This document shows positions 45,688-56,265 of a stretch of 64,000 bases of DNA, piece by piece. The stretch spans positions 186,001-250,000 of the forward strand of contig JANATF010000004.1 in NCBI GenBank assembly GCA_029449245.1. The letters run 5' to 3'. The stretch is from Mortierella alpina. Its lineage: Eukaryota > Mortierellomycota > Mortierellomycetes > Mortierellales > Mortierellaceae. The position numbers were made by a program, and so were the translations under genes. The notes beneath the pieces are model-generated. The model made no database searches. It worked only from the letters and a program-made list of their open reading frames with translations, and was not told where the DNA came from. Every line of letters starts with the position of its first letter. Positions within the stretch are counted from its first letter, which is position 1.

Positions 45688-46522
45688 TCACTCTGGCGAT
45701 GTTGCTTCGGATGCCGCCTTGTCCATTTCTGCATTGGTCTTGTGGGCGGTGCGCACGAACTTGGTGTGTCGGCCAAGTGCCACAAGTTTATCGCCCGTCT
45801 TGATCTCGACCGAGGTATAAGCAAGTGTTCCTCCTATCTTGTCACAGCGCGAGTTCTACGCATCGCGTTGAATGTAAAAGATCAATGTTTCAAGAGCAGC
45901 AATGACACATTAGCCCTACACACACCTGCGGTTCATTGCACAAGGTAGACAACGTACTATAGAAAGTTTGTCCCCAATCTTGGCGCCCGAGATGAACGAG
46001 ATATTCAAATCTACAATGTAGTCGTGTTCAGCCTTCTCTCCTAATATGTCGCCCTGATGCTAGCTCAAGGATAGGTTGTGACAGAAAGAGAGAGGTAGAG
46101 AGAGGGGTAGAGAGAGGGCGAACGCACCTGTCGATACACCAGTCGCATGCATGTTTTCTGCCGCTATGGCAAGGGACCCGCCAATGTCTACAACGGTGCT
46201 CAGCAGTCCTCCGTGGCATCCGCCGAGTCGATTCTGTATCCATTGCAGTTAGTACCGGCAGCGCACTCTACATCGAGCCTTCTCCATGTTCTCATGCGTC
46301 GCTGATGTGTTGCAACATACCAAATGCTGCTTCTCAACCTGAAGTTCACAGAGGATCGAGCCTTTCGATGCGGAGATCAGTTTAAGCTGTCGGAGAGCGC
46401 AAGAATATGGTCACTAGTGAGCGCGCTGCATCCGAGATATCGAGCTCCTGCCACAGCATCATCGACACTTCCATACTCCGGACAGCGCTTGCACATCGAA
46501 TCCACCCGCGTTCAAGAAAGAT
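45688..46522 (-). CDS. ACOT13/THEM2-like hotdog acyl-CoA thioesterase
   Basis: This gene is visible only after splicing. Its exons are (start unresolved, about 46522)-46477, 46386-46321, 46233-46128, 46010-45958 and 45855-45688. The hotdog core reads LKLISASKGSILCELQVEKQ, HLNRLGGCHGGLLSTVVDIG, GSLAIAAENMHATGVSTDLN, ISFISGAKIGDKLSI and TSVEIKTGDKLVALGRHTKF. It matches ACOT13 motif by motif, including N-x-x-G-x-x-HGG and the catalytic Asp in VVD. Such enzymes hydrolyse medium- and long-chain acyl-CoA; in mammals ACOT13 is mitochondrial. The first coding exon could not be fixed; LRTSFLNAGGFDVQALSG precedes a GTATGG donor and fits the family's N-terminal helix. No other frame competes here. Confidence 0.85.
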
Positions 46523-47046
46523 GTCCTAAGATGTGAGGAAGCACGTCGTTCAGCGTTGGCGCACTGTCCATTGGCTGTGCTATGGCCAGCGTGGGTTTGC
46601 ACCTGAAAGGCTGTTGTCACCCATACCAAACTCGCTTGCAATGATTCAGGGTCGGCATGACTTGTGCGATGCGAACGGGTGGATGGACAGATGGATGGCT
46701 GTAGTTAAGAGGGGTAAATGAGCCAGAGTGTGCGTGATGCAGGCACGGAATGTGAACAATGTGAAGGGGAGCGACCGGTGCACTCTCTGTGGCCTTTGCA
46801 CAACGGTACGAAGCTTCGTGCGCCGCGAAACTCTGAGCAATGACGTGAAGCAGCTGACCCTTAATTTGCTCGACAAACCTGACTTTTTGCTCAGCAGGCT
46901 GTTCTCCCAACCCCTCTTGTACAGCAATTGCGCGCGTCACTCACTCACCGCATCATTTTCCATCCACCCTTGCTCGCGCACTTCTCCCTGTCTATACCAA
47001 CACACATTCATTCTATCCCTACACATCAACACCTCTCAACCGTCCA
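46523..47046. other. Divergent region between thioesterase and VMA2
   Basis: It contains the unresolved 5' end of the thioesterase and the C-rich leader of VMA2 (46930-47046). No other gene seen. Confidence 0.45.
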
Positions 47047-49299
47047 ATGGATCCCCGAGTCACTCCCAGGGAGGCCAGCGTGCTCCATGCCGCTGCTGTC
47101 ACCCGCAATTATGCAGTGGAGCCCCGTCTTGGTACTGATCCTACGCATGGATGCATTGCCTTTGTTCGTATAGCTCAAGCTGCATAACTGACACCTGTCT
47201 CCTACCTCTGCTCTGCGCTTCTTCCTATGTCTCAGACTACCGCACTGTTGCTGGTGTCAATGGACCCTTGGTTATGCTCGACAATGTCAAGGTACACATC
47301 ACAAGAAAGTGAAGAGAGCCAAACAATTGTCGACCTAAAAAAGTAGAATCTAATCAGCCTCGCCTCGAATATCCCTCCTCTGCCTACTTCTTGCGTGTCA
47401 ACGACTGCAACAGTTCCCCAAGTTCTCCGAGATTGTAGAGCTTACTCTTCCTGACGGTACCAAGCGCGCTGGTCAGGTCTTGGAGGTCCAAGGCAAGCGT
47501 GCCGTCGTTCAGGTACAGGACCGATTTTTTTTTTTTGGCTTTGCATCCACCAGATATTTGGAGACGACGTGATCACTCCTCCTAGTCAGGGGGGTGAAGT
47601 GTGTCCGCACAAGGACCGAGACGCTAATGACCAAATGACCTCCCCTTTCTATATCGGCCGCCACTCTATCTCGTCATACTTCCTCACTTCAGGTCTTCGA
47701 GGGCACCACAGGAATCGATGCCAAGCAGACACACGTCGAGTTCACAGGAGACGTCTTGAAGATGCCCGTGTCTGAGGACATGTTGGGACGCGTGTACAAC
47801 GGATCAGGAAAGAGCATCGACAAGGGTCCCAAGGTCTTTGCAGAGGACTATCTTGACATCCAAGGTACTATATCTGGAGAGTTTTTTTTTGTACGTCGAC
47901 CAACAGTCTTCACCTAGCGCCCTCTCCTAACAACTTGTCTTCCGCTATTGCAGGCTCGCCCATCAACCCATACTCCCGCATCTATCCCGAGGAGATGATC
48001 CAGACCGGTATCTCGGCCATTGATACCATGAACTCGATTGCTCGTGGTCAAAAGATCCCCATCTTCTCTGCCGCTGGTCTTCCCCATAACGAGGTATTCT
48101 TACGCTGCATTTCGAGTCATCATTGTAGGTTCACTAGGCTATTGATTCGAATGGAACGACTCACTTGAACATCTTCACCATCCGAAAACAGATTGCTGCC
48201 CAGATTTGCAGACAGGCTGGCCTGGTCAAGAAGACAAAGGGCGTCTTTGATGATCACGAGGACAACTTTGCTATTGTTTTCGCGGCTATGGGAGTCAACA
48301 TGGAGACGGCTCGCTTCTTTAAGCAGGATTTCGAGGAGGATGGCTCTATTGAGCGTGTCACCTTGTTCATGAACTTGGCCAACGACCCCACTATCGAGCG
48401 TATCATTACCCCCCGTCTGGCCTTGACCACAGCCGAGTACTATGCCTACCAGCTGGAAAAGCACGTCTTGGTTATTTTGACCGATATGAGTTCCTATGCA
48501 GATGCTCTGCGTGAGGTCTCTGCTGCGCGTGAGGAGGTGCCCGGTCGTCGCGGTTACCCCGGTTACATGTACACGGATTTGTCCACCATCTACGAGCGTG
48601 CTGGTCGTGTCGATGGCAGGAACGGATCCATTACTCAGATTCCCATTCTGACCATGCCCAACGACGGTAAAGCGTTTCGACTGTCATTTTTTGTTTCTCG
48701 CCGTGGAGTTTACTGTGAGTGTCGCGTACTGACAGTCTCTTCAACTGACATGCTGTTTTGGGTGACTTTTAGATATCACTCATCCCATTCCTGATTTGAC
48801 TGGATTCATTACGGAGGGCCAGATCTTTGTCGACAGACAGATGCACAACCGTCAGATCTACCCACCCATCAACGTCCTCCCTTCGCTCTCGCGTCTCATG
48901 AAGTCTGCCATTGGCGAGAAGCTTACTCGCAAGGATCATGGTGATGTGTCCAACCAGCTGTATGCCAAGTATGCCATCGGTCGTGACGCAGCTGCTATGA
49001 AGGCTGTCGTTGGAGAGGAAGCCTTGAACCAGGAGGACAAGCTGAGTCTCGAATTTTTGGACAAGTTTGAGAAGACCTATATTGCTCAAGGCACGTACGA
49101 GTCCCGAACTGTGTTTGAGTCTTTGGACCAGGCATGGTCGCTGCTCCGCATTTTCCCCAAGGAGATGCTCAACCGTATTCCTCAAAAGATGCTTGCCGAG
49201 TTTTACCAGCGCGACCGCAAGGGGCGTGGACGCCACGTTAGCAGGGAGGAGGGCGAGGCACCAGCGGCTGATGAGGACGAGGGAGACGATGACAACTAA
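47047..49299 (+). CDS. VMA2: V-type H+-ATPase subunit B
   Basis: Exons are 47047-47131, 47236-47291, 47414-47512, 47693-47864, 47954-48093, 48192-48666 and 48773-49299, giving 517 residues (yeast Vma2 is 517). It has [89 protein letters not shown] and the [19 protein letters not shown] arginine-finger region. B subunits occupy the non-catalytic sites of the V1 hexamer that acidifies the vacuole. Seven short exons with phases 1 and 0 alternate cleanly. The C terminus is acidic (DEDEGDDDN). Confidence 0.98.
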
Positions 49300-49831
49300 A
49301 GAGAGCAGCAGAGTAGAAGGCCTGTCCTGCAAGGAAACCCCGGGAGCACGCGTTGCTCGACTGTTTGAGAAATATATATCGTTTTGGTGGATTGCCAAGG
49401 CTTGCTTACATGAGACAGGCACAAGCAGAAGAGCCGTGTGAGTGAAATGGAGGCAAGAGCAAAAAATTGTGGTGGGCCACTTCACATGTCACGCAATTCA
49501 CACGCGGTTGAGCAGGCACAAAAAAAAAACCGTGCACGAGGCACCGTACCGTGTCCCTCACTTTATCGGTCTTCACTCTTCACTCCTCTCCTTCTTTAAC
49601 CTCCTCCTCCTCCTCTTCCTCCTCCTCCCCCTCCTTGCCCTTGCAGTCCGTTACCTCCACTCGTAATCCCTCCTGCCCGTCCCCTTTCCCTTGTCCTTGC
49701 ACCCTTGCCACACTGTCCGATCACAACGCTCTTCCTTCTGCTCAGGGAAACCCAGCCGTATAAATATACTTCCTCGGCGTTCGCTTTCGCCTCGCGGTTC
49801 ATTGTCGTCTCCTCCCGTCCCAACACCTGCA

Positions 49832-49832
<1 letters not shown>

Positions 49833-49890
<58 letters not shown>
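49833..49890. repeat. (CA)n microsatellite in the seipin leader
   Basis: About 28 CA dinucleotides with a single G interruption near the end, 40 bp before the seipin start codon. Confidence 0.95.
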
Positions 49891-49929
49891 CCTTCCTCCC
49901 CTATTCCTCTCTAGTACACTGCCTGAACC

Positions 49930-52163
49930 ATGACCCTCTTCGAGGCAAGTCTGCTGCAAACGCATGTGCATGCATGCAACCACACTCGACTGTCAGTCAC
50001 CCCTAGACCCAATCTTATTAACAAGCACTGCGACATGGTGCTCCTCTAGATTCTCTCGTTCTTCATCAGACCCATCCTGGGTCTGCTAGAGCCCTATGTC
50101 CAGCAGCTGACCCAGTGGCTGACCTCGTCCGCCCTGCACCGCAAGATCGTCAAAGTCATCATTGCGGTTGTGGTCTTTGTGCTGTTGATCGGCATTTCCT
50201 TCGCCGCCTACCTCAGTTTCTACTGGCTCTATATCCCCCAACGGGGACATGTTGGCCAAGTGCATCTGCAATATGGCAAACCAACGTACGTCCCGAGGGC
50301 ACTATTCTCCTCCTCTTATGCTGGCTTCATTCTATTCCCAAGTTTAATGACTCTAATTATCATATAGTGTTCCTGGCATCATCGGAGACGGCCCTAAGGC
50401 TGAGGTGGATTTTACACGAGGAGGGCGCTATGGTCAGGTAAGCATTAACTATCTGACGCAAGCCCAAGGTCATGCTGAAGTCAGAGCCTAACATGCTTTG
50501 TTTTATGTACTAGTTCCTGCGAGCAGACCAGGCTTATGACATCTCGGTCAATTTGCTTGTTCCCGCATCGGAACGAAACGTGGAAATTGGCAACTTCATG
50601 GTTGTCGTCACGCTCTTGCGCGCAGACGGCAAGGTTGTCAGGAGCTCCAGCAGACCTGTAAGGAGCTCGAAAGCGACCGATGACCTGTGTGAAGAATCTG
50701 CGTGGCGCTTATATTCTCATGTCTATTTTTTTTAACTCCACTGCTAGGCCATTCTCACCTATCAATCGACGCCGTTAAAGCTCATGCGCACGGCCTGGAA
50801 AGCGGTCCCCTTGGTACTGGAGTGGTCCAAAGAGGACCAGGTCATCAAGGTTCCACTGATTGAGAACTTTGTCGAAGATTCGTTCAACCCAGTCACCAGT
50901 GCCCTCGTTAGCATCTCGACTCCAGAACTCCAAGTGTACAGGAGCACCATCCATATTGATGCACACTTTCAAGGGCTTCGGTAATACTTCTGGACAGGGT
51001 ATCGTGACGGGATGGAAGATAGTGCCCTATCTAACCGCTTTCCGTTTCTCTGCATTAGATACTTTATGTATTACTGGAAAGTGACGACAGCCTTGGTCTT
51101 TATGGGCGTCTTTGTCTTTTGGGAGATCATCTTTTCCATCATCACCTGGCAGGTCCTCGCAGGATGGTTCGGGAGCGATGCAGAGACGCTGGCTGTCTCG
51201 CAGCAGATCCGTCCTCACCCTGATGCACAGCACGGTAGCCAGCCCGGACAGCAGCAGCTGCGCGCTCCTACCACCTATTCGACCACGCCATCCACCTCTG
51301 CCTCCAGGGCTCACATTCAAGCTTCAGGACCCTCGCCTCGACAGCCACAATCGCAGGAGCAGGGTCAGGGTTATCGAGTCGACTCTGACAGCGAGTTTGA
51401 GGAAGAGCAACAGACGTCTCGTGATAGAAAGGGTGAGCTGCTGTTTGATCACGACGAAATGGAGGACGATGAGGATGGGGATGAGCAGCAGCCCCAGCAA
51501 CTGGATCCACTAGGCTATCCTTTTACTTTCTCTGACGAGGCAATCGTCCCTGAACGACCCTCGAATCCATCTCAACGCAACCACGGTGCAGGGGCAGGTG
51601 TCGACGCCTCCTCGTCTCCCTCTGAATCTCGCTCCGCGGGAGAGTCTTTACAGCAGCAGCGAACCACCACGACTACTACGACTACGATACGCCAGCAACA
51701 GGCACAACCACAGCCACATCGTGGCGTATACCCGACCCTTGATGACGAAACCTCCACTGTCACCAGTATCTCCACGAGTGGCTCACGAACCGGCAGAAGC
51801 GGTATGGATGTTTCCATGACCTCTTCGTCGCCCAGTCTACAGCCCCCACCTCCACCTCCACCTTCAGTCCTCTCTGAACGTTCATCGGAATTTCAGATGT
51901 CTCGGCCGGCTGGTAGCCGTCGCACTGCTGTCGAGTCCGAGTACACGGAGGAGGACGACGAATATCTCGAGGGTGTTGAGGATGACGAAGACGAAGACGA
52001 CGGCGACGTGACCTTTGGCGAGGAAGATTTCTCTGAGGCCGCACTCTTGAGTCGCTCATCCCCAAGATCGGAATCTGTGCGGTCGAGGCACGCGTCAGGA
52101 GGACGCGGAAGAGAAGGCGCGCCCGGAGCAGACTCTGGCAGGAGCACTGCACGCGTTGGATAG
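49930..52163 (+). CDS. SEI1: Seipin, lipid-droplet assembly factor, with long acidic tail
   Basis: Exons are 49930-49944, 50050-50285, 50368-50437, 50514-50657, 50748-50980 and 51059-52163, giving 600 residues. The first TM is VIIAVVVFVLLIGISFAAYL. The lumenal beta-sandwich runs from WLYIPQRGHVGQVHL through AYDISVNLLVPASERNVEIG and SSRPAILTYQSTPLKLMRTA. The second TM follows the diagnostic YFMYYWKVTTALVFMGVFVF. Seipin oligomers at ER-lipid droplet contacts control droplet budding. The C-terminal 320 residues are cytosolic, disordered and rich in Gln, Ser, Thr, Pro and acidic blocks, much longer than in yeast Sei1 (285 in total). Intron 1 uses a GC donor (GAG|GCAAGT ... CTCTAG), required for frame. 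Confidence 0.93.
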
Positions 52164-52984
52164 TAAATTAACTCTCCTACTTATTTATGTCCACACACTT
52201 TGCTATGCTTTATGATCGCTTATGAACAACATCCAAATATATAAACCAAAAGAGGTCAATTTTCTCGATCCCTTGTACCCTTCAGCCGCGTACCTCTGCA
52301 TAGTCGACGACTTCGATAGTATTGGGAGGGAGTTTGCCCAGAGAGCTCACGGCTTGAAGACAAAGCAACCGCACGAGCCAGAAACCTGTGGCTTTAACAA
52401 GGTTTCACAATGTTGTACTTACTTCACGCGCGTGGCATGGCCCCTGTCATTTTTTTTCCCTCTTTCCTCACCTTCACCTTCACCCACGACGACCAAGGTA
52501 AGCACAGACACCACGAAACTCCCTCCACAAAGACCCCATCCTCAAAGAAAAAGATCTGCAAGAAAGCTTCTCCTCAACGTGCTCTACAACGTCAGTCGCA
52601 AGAGGCAGGGCGTACTCTCTTGTCTAAACATCTGTATTTTACCGTTGATTGAGCTTGAACGTGCTGTCCACCAAGATTTGCCTGCTTTGACTCAAGACAA
52701 CAACGCAACCTGAAGACCAAACACGAAAGTGAGAATGAACAAGATCGAGCTTCATTTTTGACATTGACTTCGAAATGGGATTCCACGCAATGAGCTTCCC
52801 CAAGTAGCTTCGCTTGCAAGCGTGTAATAGAGCTTAATGCTGACTCTCGTGCACGACGAGCTCATCCAACAACAACGGTGAGCGTCTCCGTAAAGCATAG
52901 CAGTGTCCCTACGCCTCTGCCATATGTGCTTCGCGATGACTACAGCCGACCGCGCTTCCCATACACTATAAACCATTCCGCGCC
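52164..52984. other. Intergenic, no recognisable gene
   Basis: Open frames are present on both strands, but none has a recognisable domain. Confidence 0.4.
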
Positions 52985-53700
52985 ACATAAAAGTAACAAG
53001 AAAGGTGCGTTCACCGCGAGCTTCTCGCGTATGTGTCTCTGGCTTGTCGTATGAGCTGCTAGCCCATAAATACGAACCAGGTCACTGAAACCCCTACAGA
53101 CTCTCTTTCCTCTCTTCTTCTCAGCCCTGCACTAGAGTCTGTCAAACCAAAGAGTAAGTGGAACGACGAGCTATGGGATGCTGCTTCTGAACGAGCTTGG
53201 TGCCGACCCAGAAACCCTGTGCAGCCGACTAACGACCTCGACACCGCTCTCGTTCTCCATCTACCTGCTTCGAGCAAAGAGAAGGTACGTTCAACGCGAG
53301 GTTCATGCGTATGTGTCTCTGGCTTGACTATGTGCTGCCACCCCATAAAGAAGAACCAGGTCACTGAAACCCCTACAGACTCTCTTTCCACTCTTTCTTC
53401 TCGACCCTGCACTAGACTCTGTCAGACCCAAGAGCAAGAACAACGAGCTTGGTGCCGACCCAGGATCTCTCTGCAGCCGACTAACGACCTCTACACCACT
53501 CTCGTTCTCCATCTGCCTGCCGCTATCCATCTGTTTCGAGCCAAAGAGAAGGTACGTTCAACGCGAGGTTCATGCGTATGTGTCTCTGGCTTGTCGTATG
53601 TGCTGCCAGCCCATAAAGACGAACCAGGTCACTGAAACCCCTACAGACTCTCTCTTGTTAACCCTGCACTAGAGTCTTTAAGACCCAAGCGTAGGTCTAA
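52985..53700. repeat. Tandem repeat of an exon/intron-like module, about 270-280 bp, 2.5 copies
   Basis: Three copies of a block end in GAACCAGGTCACTGAAACCC followed by CTACAG, at 53074-53099, 53353-53378 and 53621-53646 (spacing 279 and 268). Each is preceded by GGT(A/G)CGTTCA(A/C)CGCGAG, a plausible GT donor. The segments between copies (CGAGCTTGGTGCCGACCCAG, GCAGCCGACTAACGACCTC) are about 85-90% alike. Units 1 and 2 differ by a one-base indel that shifts frame, and unit 3 is truncated, so it looks like decayed tandem exon duplication or a non-coding satellite. It is directly upstream of MDM10. Confidence 0.8.
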
Positions 53701-54133
53701 AGTCCTTTGCAATAAGTATTCCGATATGGATGCTGTTGCAACTGTGGCGATACTTAGACGACTGACAACCCATGTTCCTTCCTTTTCTGTTGGTTCCCAA
53801 AGCGTCGCGAATGGGTCGCATAGGTGTCCCCCCGTAACCGCGTGTGCTTTCCCGATTTTGCACGCGCACTCGTAGCCAACTAAAAAGAGTCACGGCGCCA
53901 TCTTTTTCTTTGGCAACCTTTCCATCTGCCCGCACTCTCACCGCTCGATCGGCACTCAATCGTCACAGGCATCCTGAGTCTCTCTGTTCCTACCCAACCC
54001 ATCCCATCCGTCGTTTGTGCAGGCCGATCTGTCGCCCCATCGAATCTCCGTGCTGCATACTTGATTTCGCTTCTGCCAACCTGCCTCGTCGCATTAGCAT
54101 CTGCTCCCCAGCACCGTCCTGGCTTCGCACGCC

Positions 54134-56106
54134 ATGTACGACTTTATGGAGTACTGCCTCAGGCGGTACTATCGCTCTTCGGGGTGGAATGAGGATAACC
54201 AATACTCACATCTCTGCGCCACCTCGAGAGGTAAAACACGCATGCCAACAGTGTTGAACCGTGGTCTTGGAAGAAGGTCTGTGGTTCTTGAACTAAGATA
54301 CAGCTTTTCACGCTCTTTTTCTAGCGCTACTCGACTTTCAATCACCTCAGGGTCTGTCTCTGCGCCTGTCCAAGCTCCCTAGCTCAGTCTTTAAAACAAC
54401 TACGACTATGAATGCGCTCCCGGTCCTGGAGGGCTCAGTAGGCTACCTTTTTACGTCCAGGGCACTTATGATCGACGACTCCGCTTCTGTACGATTCCGG
54501 CATCTGGTGGATCGGTTCCGTATCATCTGCTTGGACCACTCCATACGGGAAGCTGATCAGTGGACCGAGTACGACGAACAAGGTCAGAGGCGCAGAGGTA
54601 CAGCATACTAGTATCATGGCTGTATAAATGGCGCAGAAGAACAGCTACACCCGATTAACTCACACACGGTCCATTGCCTATGCTCATCGCTAGATTATCT
54701 TTTGTGCGGGCGGATGAACCTGGCGAACGCGAGACTGGAGGCGCTATACAGTCGGCGTATATCGAAACATCGGCAATATGTCATCTCGGGTATCAGTGAT
54801 CCGGCTTCCAGGAGTGCCTCTCATGTAAGAGATGCAATCTTTACCGACACTTGATCGCACAAGGCGTTTTAGTTGGCGGTTTGCTGCTTCAAATGGCTAA
54901 AGCATTGGTTTTCTGACAAATTTTACTTGGCAAATAGCTGTCGGCCCAGTTTCAATATGACAAGGGCAAATACTGCGCGGAAATGTCTTTCACAACGGAC
55001 GATGGACTGATCGGTATCCGCGGCCTTTACAATTTCGGACAGGACTTTGATGAGTCGTATGAGGGCATGTTGAAGGAAGGTCGCCGACGTCAAAATCATC
55101 ATAACGTAGCATCAGAGGACATGCTCTCGAACAGCTCGGACGATACCACCATGGCACAGGAGCAAGAGTCAGCGGACATAAATTTGAATTCATCATTTTT
55201 ATCTTCACCGGCGCATTCCGAGTTGCCAATGGCTTCTGAGGACATTGGGACGCATAATGGCGAACGGCGCGCTGGACATCTGAGCGTGGAGGCCGCCGAA
55301 GAGTGCTCGGTGCCATCGGAGAGGATCCGCGGGTACTGGTCTGCGGGCGCAGAGGTTTATTACAGTGCGACAGAGAAGCTTGGAGGAGGTAACGTGTGTT
55401 TGCAGAACGATTGGGTTGGGACACCTCACCTTAATCACTAATATTACGTGGCGCGCATGTATTATCAATTATAGTCTCGACAGGTCTTCGATATCGAACT
55501 CTTCCCCCATTAGCACCTGTGAGGCAGCAGTCCTCGTCATTGGAGGATAGCTCTTCAGCACAACCCTCATCAGAGACCACCATGCCAGGATATCCAACAT
55601 CCACAGCTCCCGAGTATCACCAAAACTACATCCCCATCACCATCACGCAGACCCTCAATCCCATTATGGGCCATGTTTCCAGCAGTTATGCAGCGCAGGT
55701 GCATCCGGATCTAGGACTCTGCTCTCGCTTCGACTTTAATCTCTATAGCTACGACAGCGAGCTGACGGCAGGCGTCGAGTGGTGGATTCGAGAACGGAGA
55801 GGTTCAGCAGCAAGCAATGACCAGGAATCAGCATCAGATCCCTTCCCAAAGACAATAGGCGTCCCCGATAAAGCTACTTCCACCGCGTCGAACTCAAATG
55901 CTGCAGGACAGGATTTGGAAGAGAGGCAGCCGATTGTGGGCGTAATCAAGGCGAGATTGGGTGTCCAGTCTGGACTGGCCATCATGTGGGAGGGGCGGTT
56001 CAATAAGCTGCTGTTTAGTCTGGGCTTTGTGGGGCATGTCTTTTCACCGCATGCGCAGGCTCCCATCGTCAAGTCCGTGGGTTTAGAGATTCAGTATTTT
56101 TCATAG
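54134..56106 (+). CDS. MDM10: ERMES outer-membrane beta-barrel Mdm10
   Basis: Exons are 54134-54230, 54325-54582, 54694-54824, 54938-55388 and 55475-56106, giving 522 residues (yeast Mdm10 is 493). The family N terminus MYDFMEYCLRRYYRSSGWNE is unmistakable. LLDFQSPQGLSLRLSKLPSS, EGSVGYLFTSRAL, DYLLCGRMNLANARLEALYS, STGLRYRTLP, QTLNPIMGHVSSSYAA and a closing beta-strand LGFVGHVFSP with C-terminal VGLEIQYFS follow. Mdm10 anchors the ER-mitochondria encounter structure and also assists SAM-mediated beta-barrel assembly. Two acidic, Ser-rich loops (about residues 185-290 and 395-440) enlarge it. The stop is 160 bp from the stop of alpha-tubulin 2. Confidence 0.95.
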
Positions 56107-56265
56107 AAGATCGCCGGCACAAGGCGAAAACAATATTTCATATTAGTGTGCTTAAAACAACCAGAAAAGAAGAAGGGAAGGTGCGCACTCATATCGAAAC
56201 GCTTGGAAGCCTACTGTATATGCTACGCTGCCTTCTCTGGTTTAGGACTAGATGAAAAGTTGGAC

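Noticed and set aside
49833-49890. CA repeat considered as a CRISPR-like or coding repeat
   Set aside because: It is a simple dinucleotide microsatellite with no spacers; both-strand TH/VC frames are meaningless. No CRISPR array occurs in the window.
53219-53635. Plus-strand frame across the tandem repeat
   Set aside because: It reads through the conserved intron-like halves, and the neighbouring unit carries a frameshift, so coding is not supported.
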